This document shows positions 1 through 5,498 of a stretch of 10,530 nt of DNA, one piece after another; within the stretch, counting starts at the first letter, position 1, and the number at the start of each line of letters is the position of its first letter. The position numbers and the translations under genes are program-made. Under the pieces are notes generated by a model. That model was not told the DNA's origin and searched no databases. It worked only from the letters and a program-made list of their open reading frames with translations. The DNA is from Candidatus Omnitrophica bacterium UBA1562 (GTDB lineage: Bacteria; Omnitrophota; Gorgyraeia; Gygaellales; Profunditerraquicolaceae), in assembly GCA_002322525.1 (NCBI GenBank), contig DCOU01000052.1, positions 1 to 10,530 of the forward strand. Reading direction: 5' to 3'.

Positions 1-2
1 AA

Positions 3-77
3 TTCATAGAATTTCTCAGGACTAATCCTGGGCAATCTTTCAGATTAACCAGGGCCGGGATAAGTTCGCACAGATAA
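3..77 (+). CDS. Possible 3' end of a convergent gene (partial, weak)
   Basis: A plus-strand frame is open from the window edge and ends at TAA (75-77). It encodes 24 residues, FIEFLRTNPGQSFRLTRAGI followed by SSHR. If real, it is the C-terminus of a gene converging on the minus-strand operon, with only about 50 bp between its stop and the nadX stop. A 24-codon open frame is short enough to occur by chance, and I do not recognise the peptide. The only support is the convergent layout and the inverted repeat between the two stops. Confidence 0.22.
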   Translation, partial: FIEFLRTNPGQSFRLTRAGISSHR

Positions 78-124
78 GTTATGTCGCTAAAGCTACATAA
101 TAGCCAGCTCCATAACTTATGTGC
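69..124. repeat. Inverted repeat after nadX, possible bidirectional terminator
   Basis: ATAAGTTATG (74-83) is perfectly complementary to CATAACTTAT (111-120). The stem extends outward as GCACA (69-73) against TGTGC (121-125) if the G at 73 is allowed as a bulge. An alternative inner pairing is TTATGT (79-84) with ACATAA (95-100). It lies just downstream of the nadX stop, where a transcript end would be expected. There is no T-run, so a classical intrinsic terminator is not shown; it could also be another repeat of this repeat-rich genome. Confidence 0.45.
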
Positions 125-128
125 TCAC

Positions 129-965
129 TTAGGTGCCGATTTTAATCGGCTCTAAAATCTGTTTTAAAGTTGCAACTGCTGAAAGAACTGCCAGATAACT
201 TGTCTTGGGATTCTCAGGATGTAAAATATTCTCCGTTCGTGTAAATATTCTGCCCGCACTCGATTCTATCTGAATTTCATGAATATTTTTTGTTGTAGAG
301 GGGGAGGCGATAATCCTGACCGTTGTCTTGTTCGGGCCTCTACCCGCTATGCTCAATACCGCAGCTACATTAATATTCTGGGGAAAGTATTTTACTGCTT
401 TAGCGGCAGTGCCTGAAAATAGCACTTTATCTTTTTTTAAATTCTTTAACCTTATTCCTTTGTCTTCGATAAATTTAACGCCTTTAAAAGAAATGGGGTT
501 TTTGCGCGTGGTAAGTATTACTTTTTTTATTTTGCCCATTTTAGCTGCCTTTAAAGCATCGATACCGGAGATAGCGCCACTTGGAATATAAACCTGAGAA
601 TTGTGTGTTTCTGTTAAAACTGATAGCTGTTTAAAATGGCCGGCTATCCCTCCCACGCTCATAATCATAATATCGCGCCCCTTAGATAAAACAGCTTTAG
701 CAATATCCCACGAACAGGTGCTTGATGCGGATTCTATTATCAAACTAGACCGGTTAATCAATTGCTCCTGGCTAACCACCACCAGATTTTTCTTTTTAGA
801 AATTGTTCTTGATAATCTTTGGGCCTTTTCAATGTCTATATCATAAAGCGCAACTAACTTAGCGAGTTTCGAAAATTCTTTGACAATTACCTTTGCCAGA
901 GAACTTCCGATTGCACCGCAACCCACAATTCCCACTTTTAATTTTTTACTTTTATCAGACATCAT
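129..965 (-). CDS. nadX: L-aspartate dehydrogenase
   Basis: This 278-residue cytoplasmic enzyme is expected to oxidise L-aspartate to iminoaspartate with NAD(P)+. In NAD synthesis that replaces L-aspartate oxidase (NadB) upstream of NadA. An N-terminal Rossmann fold carries GCGAIG (residues 15-20). The family-typical PSGAISGIDA lies at 128-137. The C-terminal dehydrogenase domain has NVAAVLSIAGRGP (about 199-211), NIHEI with the likely catalytic His229, and ENPKTSYLAVLSA (251-263), a strong signature of the family. The length is normal. Two consecutive ATGs (965 and 962) follow the panC stop (967-969) by one base, and either may be used. No good ribosome site is visible, so expression probably depends on panC translation. 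It is the last gene of the run. nadA and nadB are not in the window, so the role in NAD synthesis is inferred from the family. Confidence 0.9.
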   Translation of the reverse strand: MMSDKSKKLKVGIVGCGAIGSSLAKVIVKEFSKLAKLVALYDIDIEKAQRLSRTISKKKNLVVVSQEQLINRSSLIIESASSTCSWDIAKAVLSKGRDIMIMSVGGIAGHFKQLSVLTETHNSQVYIPSGAISGIDALKAAKMGKIKKVILTTRKNPISFKGVKFIEDKGIRLKNLKKDKVLFSGTAAKAVKYFPQNINVAAVLSIAGRGPNKTTVRIIASPSTTKNIHEIQIESSAGRIFTRTENILHPENPKTSYLAVLSAVATLKQILEPIKIGT

Positions 966-966
966 G

Positions 967-1812
967 TCAAGGTTTTACCACGATATTATCAATTAATCTG
1001 GTCTTGCCTATCCAGACACTCAGGGCAATTAACACCTTACCCCTTATCTTATCTATGGGCTTCAAATCCTTTGGGTCAACAATTGAGATATATTGTATGC
1101 GGGCGCTCTTTTTTCTATTTATTAACTGCCTCATTTTTCTTATGATGCCCGAAGAGTCAACACCACCCTGCTTGATTAAATTTTTAGCTAGAATCAGCGC
1201 TTGATATACAACCGCGGCGTCTTGCCTTTCTTCTTTATTTAAATAGGCATTGCGGGAACTCATTGCTAATCCGTCTTTTTCGCGCACTGTCGGCATCACC
1301 TTTATTTTTATCGGGATATTTAAATCTTCGGTCATCTTTTTTATAATGCTTGCCTGCTGAGCATCTTTTTGCCCAAAATAGGCAATATCAGGGCTAATTA
1401 TATTAAAAAGTTTCGTTACCGCTGTAGCCACACCCTTAAAATGTCCGGGTCTAAACTTACCGCATAAACAATCACTTAAATCGGAAACATTAACATACGT
1501 TTTATAATTAGCGGGGTACATCTGTTGCGCATTAGGACAAAATATAACATCCGTACCTACTTTTTCGCATAATTGGGCATCGAGCCTTAAGTTTCTGGGA
1601 TAGCGTTTATAATCTTCGTTTGGACCAAATTGAATAGGATTAACGAATATGCTTACTACAACAATATCATTTTCTGCAGCCGCCTGCCGAATAAGGCTCA
1701 CATGCCCTTCGTGCAATGCGCCCATGGTCGGCACAAAACCAACGGTTTTGCCTTTAACGTGCGCCTTTCTTGAGAAACTGTTCATTTCTTTTGTACTGCG
1801 GATAATCTTCAC
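967..1812 (-). CDS. panC: Pantothenate synthetase (pantoate--beta-alanine ligase)
   Basis: This enzyme joins pantoate and beta-alanine using ATP to give pantothenate, the coenzyme A precursor. At 281 residues it has the normal length. The nucleotidylyltransferase signature PTMGALHEGH (28-37, His34 and His37) is present, as are FVNPIQFGPNEDYKRYPR, the FGQKDAQQ segment and the KMSKS-like MSSRNAYL. The start is GTG at 1810-1812, giving MKIIRSTKEM. This GTG shares its G with the end of the inserted element at 1811-2065. The element's terminal repeat also places GAAGG six bases upstream as a possible ribosome site. Removing the element would give panC an ATG start overlapping the folK stop as ATGA. 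The gene ends one base before nadX. Its beta-alanine substrate commonly comes from aspartate, which matches the neighbours. Confidence 0.95.
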   Translation of the reverse strand: MKIIRSTKEMNSFSRKAHVKGKTVGFVPTMGALHEGHVSLIRQAAAENDIVVVSIFVNPIQFGPNEDYKRYPRNLRLDAQLCEKVGTDVIFCPNAQQMYPANYKTYVNVSDLSDCLCGKFRPGHFKGVATAVTKLFNIISPDIAYFGQKDAQQASIIKKMTEDLNIPIKIKVMPTVREKDGLAMSSRNAYLNKEERQDAAVVYQALILAKNLIKQGGVDSSGIIRKMRQLINRKKSARIQYISIVDPKDLKPIDKIRGKVLIALSVWIGKTRLIDNIVVKP

Positions 1813-1834
1813 CCCGCACCTTCTACTTTATTTA

Positions 1835-1856
1835 GGGCGTCACAAAAGTGCCGCCC
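1835..1856. repeat. Small hairpin inside the folK-panC element
   Basis: GGGCG (1835-1839) and CAC (1841-1843) pair with GTG (1848-1850) and CGCCC (1852-1856) around an AAAA loop, with one mismatch at 1840/1851. It has the same plan (two stem blocks, one central mismatch, a tiny loop) as the larger hairpin at 1945-1975. Confidence 0.5.
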
Positions 1857-1858
1857 TT

Positions 1859-1944
1859 GATTACACCGATTAAAAAAACGATTACACAGATTAAAAGCAT
1901 CGTCGGTATTATCTGTGTAATCTACTTCTAAAATCTGTGTAATC
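1859..1944. repeat. Inverted array of GATTACAC-type 13-mers
   Basis: Two left units, GATTACACCGATT (1859-1871) and GATTACACAGATT (1880-1892), start 21 bp apart. They face two right units in reverse complement, TATCTGTGTAATC (1910-1922) and AATCTGTGTAATC (1932-1944), which start 22 bp apart. The whole block can fold into a long cruciform or RNA stem. It is nested in the 255-bp element, so it was either part of it or inserted into it later. Confidence 0.75.
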
Positions 1945-1975
1945 ATAGGCTGGCACGAGTTTCGTGACAGCCTAT
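1945..1975. repeat. Strong hairpin, 13 bp stem with a 3-nt loop
   Basis: ATAGGCTG (1945-1952) pairs with CAGCCTAT (1968-1975), and CACGA (1954-1958) pairs with TCGTG (1962-1966). One mismatch lies at 1953/1967 and the loop is GTT. The stem is strong, but no T-run follows in either direction, so it is more likely a repeat or transcript-stabilising structure than an intrinsic terminator. Confidence 0.7.
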
Positions 1976-2065
1976 CTACTTTATTCCGTCTATTTCTATT
2001 TACCCATTGCATATACCTCACCATTTTTAACAAAGATATAAATGAATATAAAGAAGGTGCGGGGT

Positions 2066-2464
2066 TCATATAATCTCTCTTAATGGCTTTAAAACAAATT
2101 CCCGTGCAAACATCCGAGGATGAGGAATTACCAGATTCTCTCTTTTTATAACCTTATTTGCGTAGAGCAGGATATCTAAATCTATTTTGCGAGGGCCCCA
2201 ACGAACGGTTTTTTTGCGGCCTAAATCTTTTTCTATTTTTTTTAAGGCCGCGAGAAGTAATTGAGGCCTAAGTGAAGTTCTGATTTTTATGGCAGCGTTC
2301 AGGAATTTGCCTTGGGCAGGGTCGCCCATAGGCTCGGTTTCATAAATCCGCGAAGCCTTCTCTATTTTTATACCTTTGGTTTTGGCTAAATAATCCAATG
2401 CCTTTTTAATATTCTCTCTTCTGTTTCCTAAATTAGAACCTACGCCTAAATAACAAACTATCAC
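2066..2464 (-). CDS. folK: 6-hydroxymethyl-7,8-dihydropterin pyrophosphokinase
   Basis: HPPK transfers pyrophosphate from ATP to 6-hydroxymethyl-dihydropterin for folate synthesis. The 132-residue protein shows GVGSNLGNRRENI near the N-terminus, YETEPMGDPAQGKFLNAA (about 42-59) and the signature RWGPRKIDLDILLY with the metal-binding DLD. IPHPRMFAREFVLKPL follows. It is shorter than the roughly 160 residues of the E. coli enzyme but keeps all key motifs, so it looks complete. The start is GTG (2462-2464), overlapping the dapL TGA as GTGA, and implies translational coupling. The stop TGA (2066-2068) abuts the inserted element. FolK is the one gene here not tied to aspartate chemistry; its position between dapL and panC is probably operon hitch-hiking of cofactor genes. 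Confidence 0.93.
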   Translation of the reverse strand: MIVCYLGVGSNLGNRRENIKKALDYLAKTKGIKIEKASRIYETEPMGDPAQGKFLNAAIKIRTSLRPQLLLAALKKIEKDLGRKKTVRWGPRKIDLDILLYANKVIKRENLVIPHPRMFAREFVLKPLREII

Positions 2465-3621
2465 AGGATTCTTCTTAAGCGTTCAACGGCTTCCTGGATT
2501 CTCTCTTTAGATATAGTCAATGCCATCCGGATATAGCCCTCACCGTATTTACCAAAACCTACACCTGGAGTAACAACAATATCTGCCTTTTCTAATAACA
2601 ATGTAGAGAATTTTATGGAATCGGTTTTTTTGGGAATTTTCAACCAGACATAAAAAGTAGCTTTGGGCACAGTGACCTGCCAACCCAGAGACTGTAAACC
2701 TGCAATTAAGGTGTTGCGTCTTTCTTGATAAAGCTGACATATATCTTTAATGTGTTGTTGAGGTCCTTCTAAAGCAGTAATACCTGCTAATTGGATGGCG
2801 GAAAATATTCCCGAATCAATGTTAGATTTAACTTTGGCTAATGCAGAAACTAATTGTGCATTGCCGCTTGCCCATCCAATACGCCAGCCAGTCATATTGT
2901 AAGTTTTAGATAAAGAATGGAACTCTATACCTAAATCTTTTGCACCTTCAACTTCTAAGAAACTAGATGGCCTATATCCATCATAGGCAATTTCAGAATA
3001 GGCCAAGTCTGAAATAACAATGATTTTATTCTTAGTAGCAAACTTAACGATATCTGTGTAAAAATCTCTTTCTGCAATGCTCGCCGTTGGATTATTAGGA
3101 TAATTAATATACACTAATTTTGCTTTCCGCAGGATATTCAAGGGAATTTTTTTTAAGTCAGGTAAAAATGCATTTTCTTCCTTAAGCGGCATAATATATG
3201 GTTTTCCGCCGGCAAGGATTGTCCCGCCTTTATAAGGCGGATAACAGGGATCCGGCACTAAAGAATAATCACCACCATTTAAAAATGCTAAAGGAAAATG
3301 GGCAATACCTTCTTTGGAGCCAATTAAAGGCAATATTTCAGTTTCAGGGTCGAGTTTTACATTGAAACGCCGCTCTGACCATTGCGCAATGGCCTTACGT
3401 AACCCTGATAGCCCTTGGTCTAAGGCGTAACGATGAGTTGAAGGATCGCGCGCTGCCTGATATAATCTATCAATAATGTGCGCAGGCGTAGGTTGATCCG
3501 GATCGCCAACTCCCAAATCAATGATGTCCCTGCCTTCCTGTTTGGCATTCCTCTTCGCCTTATCTATTTCAACAAACAAGTAAGGTGGTAAATCCTGTAA
3601 TTTTTTTGAAAGCTTAAACAT
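2461..3621 (-). CDS. dapL: LL-diaminopimelate aminotransferase
   Basis: This PLP-dependent class I/II aminotransferase converts tetrahydrodipicolinate plus glutamate directly to LL-diaminopimelate, replacing the DapD/DapC/DapE route. From the ATG at 3619-3621 it has 386 residues (MFKLSKKLQDLPPYLF). Motifs are GVGDPDQPTP near residue 37, the YPNNPT cofactor motif (about 174-179), SDLAYSEIAYDG, and the Schiff-base lysine in SLSKTYNMTGWRIGW (Lys239). An upstream TTG at 3633 would add four residues but has no ribosome site, so the ATG is preferred. The DapL assignment rests on both the sequence and the context: dapB, dapA, dapF and lysA stand directly upstream, and no dapD, dapC or dapE is present. 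A general aspartate-type aminotransferase is the alternative. It ends in a 4-bp overlap with folK. Confidence 0.9.
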   Translation of the reverse strand: MFKLSKKLQDLPPYLFVEIDKAKRNAKQEGRDIIDLGVGDPDQPTPAHIIDRLYQAARDPSTHRYALDQGLSGLRKAIAQWSERRFNVKLDPETEILPLIGSKEGIAHFPLAFLNGGDYSLVPDPCYPPYKGGTILAGGKPYIMPLKEENAFLPDLKKIPLNILRKAKLVYINYPNNPTASIAERDFYTDIVKFATKNKIIVISDLAYSEIAYDGYRPSSFLEVEGAKDLGIEFHSLSKTYNMTGWRIGWASGNAQLVSALAKVKSNIDSGIFSAIQLAGITALEGPQQHIKDICQLYQERRNTLIAGLQSLGWQVTVPKATFYVWLKIPKKTDSIKFSTLLLEKADIVVTPGVGFGKYGEGYIRMALTISKERIQEAVERLRRIL

Positions 3622-3653
3622 TTTGTTTCTCAATTTTAATTTAATTTTTTCTT

Positions 3654-3688
3654 TAAACTATGAACCATGAACTAAGAACTATGAACTA
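3654..3688. repeat. Heptamer tandem array overlapping the dapB stop
   Basis: Five 7-bp units on the plus strand, TAAACTA, TGAACCA, TGAACTA, AGAACTA and TGAACTA, run without gaps from 3654 to 3688. The last unit contains the dapB stop codon (TAG on the coding strand). The array fills most of the dapB-dapL spacer. Coding-strand units read TAGTTCA, so nearly every unit holds a TAG. Confidence 0.8.
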
Positions 3689-4396
3689 TTTTAATACGTC
3701 CTGCATTGAATATAGACCTGCGGGCTTACCCGCAACCCACTTAGCTGCCTTCAATGCTCCCAGAGCGAATAAATCGCGCGAATGCGCCTGATGTTTTATC
3801 TCAATACGCTCAGAATTACCACAAAAGATAATGGTATGGTCTCCTATTATATCGCCCAGCCTTATAGCATGGGTAGGGATTTCTTTTTTGGTCGTATCGG
3901 TTAAAATCTGGGCAAATTTTTTAGCTGTGCCTGAAGGAGCATCTTTTTTGGCTTTATGATGTGCCTCCACAATTTCTATGTTATAATCCGGCCCCAATCT
4001 TTTGGCGATTTCCGGCAATATGGCAAATAAAACATTTACACCTACAGACATATTCACAGAAAATACTACAGGAACGACTCGAGAGACCTCTTCTAATTTT
4101 TTCAGTTGCGCATCATTGAGTCCGGTTGTGCCTAAAACTAAGGCCTTCTTATATCTGGCTACATAATCTAAATTGTCTTGAGTTGCTTCGGGAGCCGTGA
4201 AGTCCACAAATACATCCACCAGAAATAACCCATCAGCGCTGGAAGATATCTTTATTTTACCCAATTCCTTACCAATTTGCGGAGTAGCTTTTTTCTCTAA
4301 AGCCAAGGTGACTTCAAAATCTTTATCATTACAGGCTAATTCAAATATACGCCTGCCCATTTTCCCACAGACACCAGCAATCCCCAATTTTATCAT
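3686..4396 (-). CDS. dapB: 4-hydroxy-tetrahydrodipicolinate reductase
   Basis: DapB reduces the DapA product with NAD(P)H to tetrahydrodipicolinate, the substrate of DapL. The 236-residue protein begins MIKLGIAGVCGKMGRR, a dinucleotide-binding glycine-rich loop. VDFTAPEAT (64-72) and LGTTG (88-92) follow. The catalytic segment EAHHKAKKDAPSGTA lies at 144-158, with the likely catalytic His146 and Lys150. The C-terminal HSRDLFALGALKAAKW and GLYSMQDVL are typical. It is shorter than the E. coli enzyme (about 270) but has no missing motif. The ATG is preceded by AAGGAG (4406-4411) nine bases upstream. The stop TAG (3686-3688) lies in the first unit of a heptamer array. Confidence 0.95.
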   Translation of the reverse strand: MIKLGIAGVCGKMGRRIFELACNDKDFEVTLALEKKATPQIGKELGKIKISSSADGLFLVDVFVDFTAPEATQDNLDYVARYKKALVLGTTGLNDAQLKKLEEVSRVVPVVFSVNMSVGVNVLFAILPEIAKRLGPDYNIEIVEAHHKAKKDAPSGTAKKFAQILTDTTKKEIPTHAIRLGDIIGDHTIIFCGNSERIEIKHQAHSRDLFALGALKAAKWVAGKPAGLYSMQDVLK

Positions 4397-4405
4397 TTAT
4401 AACCG

Positions 4406-4411
4406 CTCCTT
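4406..4411 (-). promoter_or_regulatory. Ribosome binding site of dapB
   Basis: AAGGAG on the coding strand lies nine bases before the ATG at 4396, between the start codon and the GTTC arm of the octamer array. It fixes the start of dapB. Confidence 0.75.
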
Positions 4412-4416
4412 GTTTA

Positions 4417-4517
4417 GTTCTACGGTTCGTTAGTTCTACGGTTCGTTGGCTAATGGCTTGATGAAGCTTTCGAACATTAGAACTATAGAACCTTAGAACT
4501 TTAGAACAATAGAACTA
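4417..4517. repeat. Inverted octamer array between dapA and dapB
   Basis: The left arm (plus strand) has GTTC at 4417, 4425, 4433 and 4441, exactly every 8 bp; the units GTTCTACG and GTTCGTTA/G alternate, giving a 16-bp duplication. A 23-bp spacer (4449-4471) follows. The right arm has GAAC at 4472, 4480, 4488, 4496, 4504 and 4512, again exactly every 8 bp. The arms are reverse complements in consensus (GTTCTA against TAGAAC), so the transcript can fold in many registers. The last unit contains the dapA stop TAG (4515-4517). The array occupies nearly the whole dapA-dapB spacer. Confidence 0.85.
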
Positions 4518-5444
4518 TTTAAAAAGTCCGTATTCTTTTAATGCCTTCTTTAGTTTTTCTAAATTCTCTGGCGACATAGGGCACATAGGAAGCCTTAAAT
4601 CCGGCTCGCACATACCCAACAGCCCCATTGCGGTCTTAACCGGTATGGGATTGGTTTCAATAAACACGGCCTTAATCAAAGGCAATAACTTATAATGAAT
4701 CTCCTGGGCTTTTTTAAGGTTCCCTTTTTCAAATTCAGCCACAAGACTTACGACATCTTTAGGCACAATATTCGCTACTACTGATATTACGCCTGTTCCG
4801 CCGATACTTAATACAGGTAAAGTAAGGCTATCGTCTCCGGAAATTAAGTCAAAATTTTGTCCGCACAATTGCTTAATGCGCGACATCTGATCCAAATTTC
4901 CTGAAGCTTCTTTTACTCCTACTATTGTTTTACAATCATGCGCTAATTTAGCTATGGTTTCAGGTTCAATGTTCACACCTGTTCGAGAGGCAATATTGTA
5001 AATAATAATCGGGATATCGACGGATTCAGCAACTGCCTTAAAATGCTCATAAAGGCCTTTTTGCGTGGGACGATTATAATATGGAGAAACCTGCAAAGAC
5101 GCATCTGCGCCGGCAATGGCTGCGTGGCGCGTCAACAAGATCGCTTCTTCCGTAGAATTTGAGCCTGTACCCGCAATAACCGGTATCCTTCTTTTTACCT
5201 GCTCAATAGTAATTTCGATTACCCTATCGTGCTCATCGAAGGATAAAGTTGCAGATTCACCTGTCGTGCCGCAAGGCACAATTCCGGAAGTGCCGTTTTT
5301 AATATGGAATTCTATTAAATCCCTCAGTTTCTGTTCATCCACAACTAGATTCTTTTCGCCGGCGGCGAATCCCTGCCTGTCCGGCAGGCGGGCGCCTTTG
5401 GCGGAAAACGGCGTAACTATGGCTACAATTGAACCTCTAAACAT
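4515..5444 (-). CDS. dapA: 4-hydroxy-tetrahydrodipicolinate synthase
   Basis: DapA condenses pyruvate with aspartate semialdehyde, the committed step to diaminopimelate and lysine. From the ATG at 5442-5444 it has 309 residues (MFRGSIVAIVTPF). GTTGES (59-64), SPYYNRPTQKG (120-130), YNIASRTG (149-156) and Schiff-base Lys178 in GVKEASGN are all present, as are SGDDSLTLP and NPIPVKTAM. Its key residues sit 16-17 positions later than in E. coli DapA, matching an extra segment at about residues 18-32 encoded by a GC-rich palindromic insert. AAAGGAGG four bases before the ATG fixes the start; an upstream in-frame GTG (5469-5471) would add nine residues not typical of DapA. The stop TAG lies in the flanking octamer array. 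Confidence 0.95.
   Translation of the reverse strand: MFRGSIVAIVTPFSAKGARLPDRQGFAAGEKNLVVDEQKLRDLIEFHIKNGTSGIVPCGTTGESATLSFDEHDRVIEITIEQVKRRIPVIAGTGSNSTEEAILLTRHAAIAGADASLQVSPYYNRPTQKGLYEHFKAVAESVDIPIIIYNIASRTGVNIEPETIAKLAHDCKTIVGVKEASGNLDQMSRIKQLCGQNFDLISGDDSLTLPVLSIGGTGVISVVANIVPKDVVSLVAEFEKGNLKKAQEIHYKLLPLIKAVFIETNPIPVKTAMGLLGMCEPDLRLPMCPMSPENLEKLKKALKEYGLFK
5357..5404. repeat. GC-rich multi-palindrome inserted in dapA
   Basis: Three palindromes follow one another on the plus strand: CGCCGGCG (5357-5364), CCTGCC with GGCAGG around TGTCC (5372-5388), and CGCC with GGCG around TTT (5393-5403). The block is far richer in G and C than the surrounding gene. It is translated in frame as about GARLPDRQGFAAGEK, a stretch with no counterpart in the N-terminus of E. 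coli DapA. It is most likely a repeat element accommodated in a surface loop after the first beta strand. Confidence 0.75.
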
Positions 5445-5448
5445 ACTG

Positions 5449-5456
5449 CCTCCTTT
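5449..5456 (-). promoter_or_regulatory. Ribosome binding site of dapA
   Basis: AAAGGAGG on the coding strand lies four bases upstream of the ATG at 5444. It decides the start in favour of MFRGSIVAIV over the upstream in-frame GTG. Confidence 0.8.
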
Positions 5457-5460
5457 ACCG

Positions 5461-5484
5461 GCCGGCCTCACATCTTAAGCCGGC
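5461..5484. repeat. Paired GCCGGC palindromes in the dapF-dapA spacer
   Basis: GCCGGC occurs at 5461-5466 and 5479-5484 around a 12-base AT-richer loop, so a 6-bp stem can form. It lies just upstream of the dapA ribosome site. Its GC-rich character resembles the block inside dapA about 60 bp further on. There is no T-run. Confidence 0.5.
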
Positions 5485-5498
5485 GTGCTAAACGGTGC

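Larger units (their letters stand above)
1811..2065. mobile_element. MITE-like element with 13-bp terminal inverted repeats
   Basis: ACCCCGCACCTTC (1811-1823) is exactly complementary to GAAGGTGCGGGGT (2053-2065), so 255 bp are bounded by perfect 13-bp inverted repeats. On the coding strand, TGA stands on both sides (2068-2066 and 1811-1809), a 2- or 3-bp target duplication depending on where the end is placed. Removing the element plus one copy gives ATATGAAGATTATC, in which the folK TGA overlaps a panC ATG. Inside are two hairpins, an inverted array of GATTACAC-type 13-mers, and a duplicated TCTACTTTATT (1822-1832, 1975-1985). One 86-codon frame crosses the element, starting with ATG overlapping the folK stop and ending with TGA overlapping the panC GTG. 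It consists of repeat DNA and matches no protein I know. No transposase is present, so any mobility would have to be supplied elsewhere. Confidence 0.7.

Noticed and set aside
328..591. Plus-strand open frames opposite nadX and the other genes
   Set aside because: They are antisense shadows of well-supported minus-strand enzymes and lack ribosome sites or recognisable domains.
1859..1944. The GATTACAC array as a CRISPR
   Set aside because: The units are 13 bp, in opposing orientation, with only one spacer-sized gap per side and no cas genes.
1809..2069. An 86-codon minus-strand frame between folK and panC as a protein gene
   Set aside because: It runs entirely through inverted-repeat DNA, has no recognisable domain, and its composition reflects the repeats. 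Its ATGA and GTGA junctions are interesting, so it is discussed with the element rather than called as a gene.
5445..5471. A nine-residue longer N-terminus for DapA starting at GTG
   Set aside because: AAAGGAGG lies inside this stretch, directly before the ATG that gives MFRGSIVAIVTPF, the usual start of the family.
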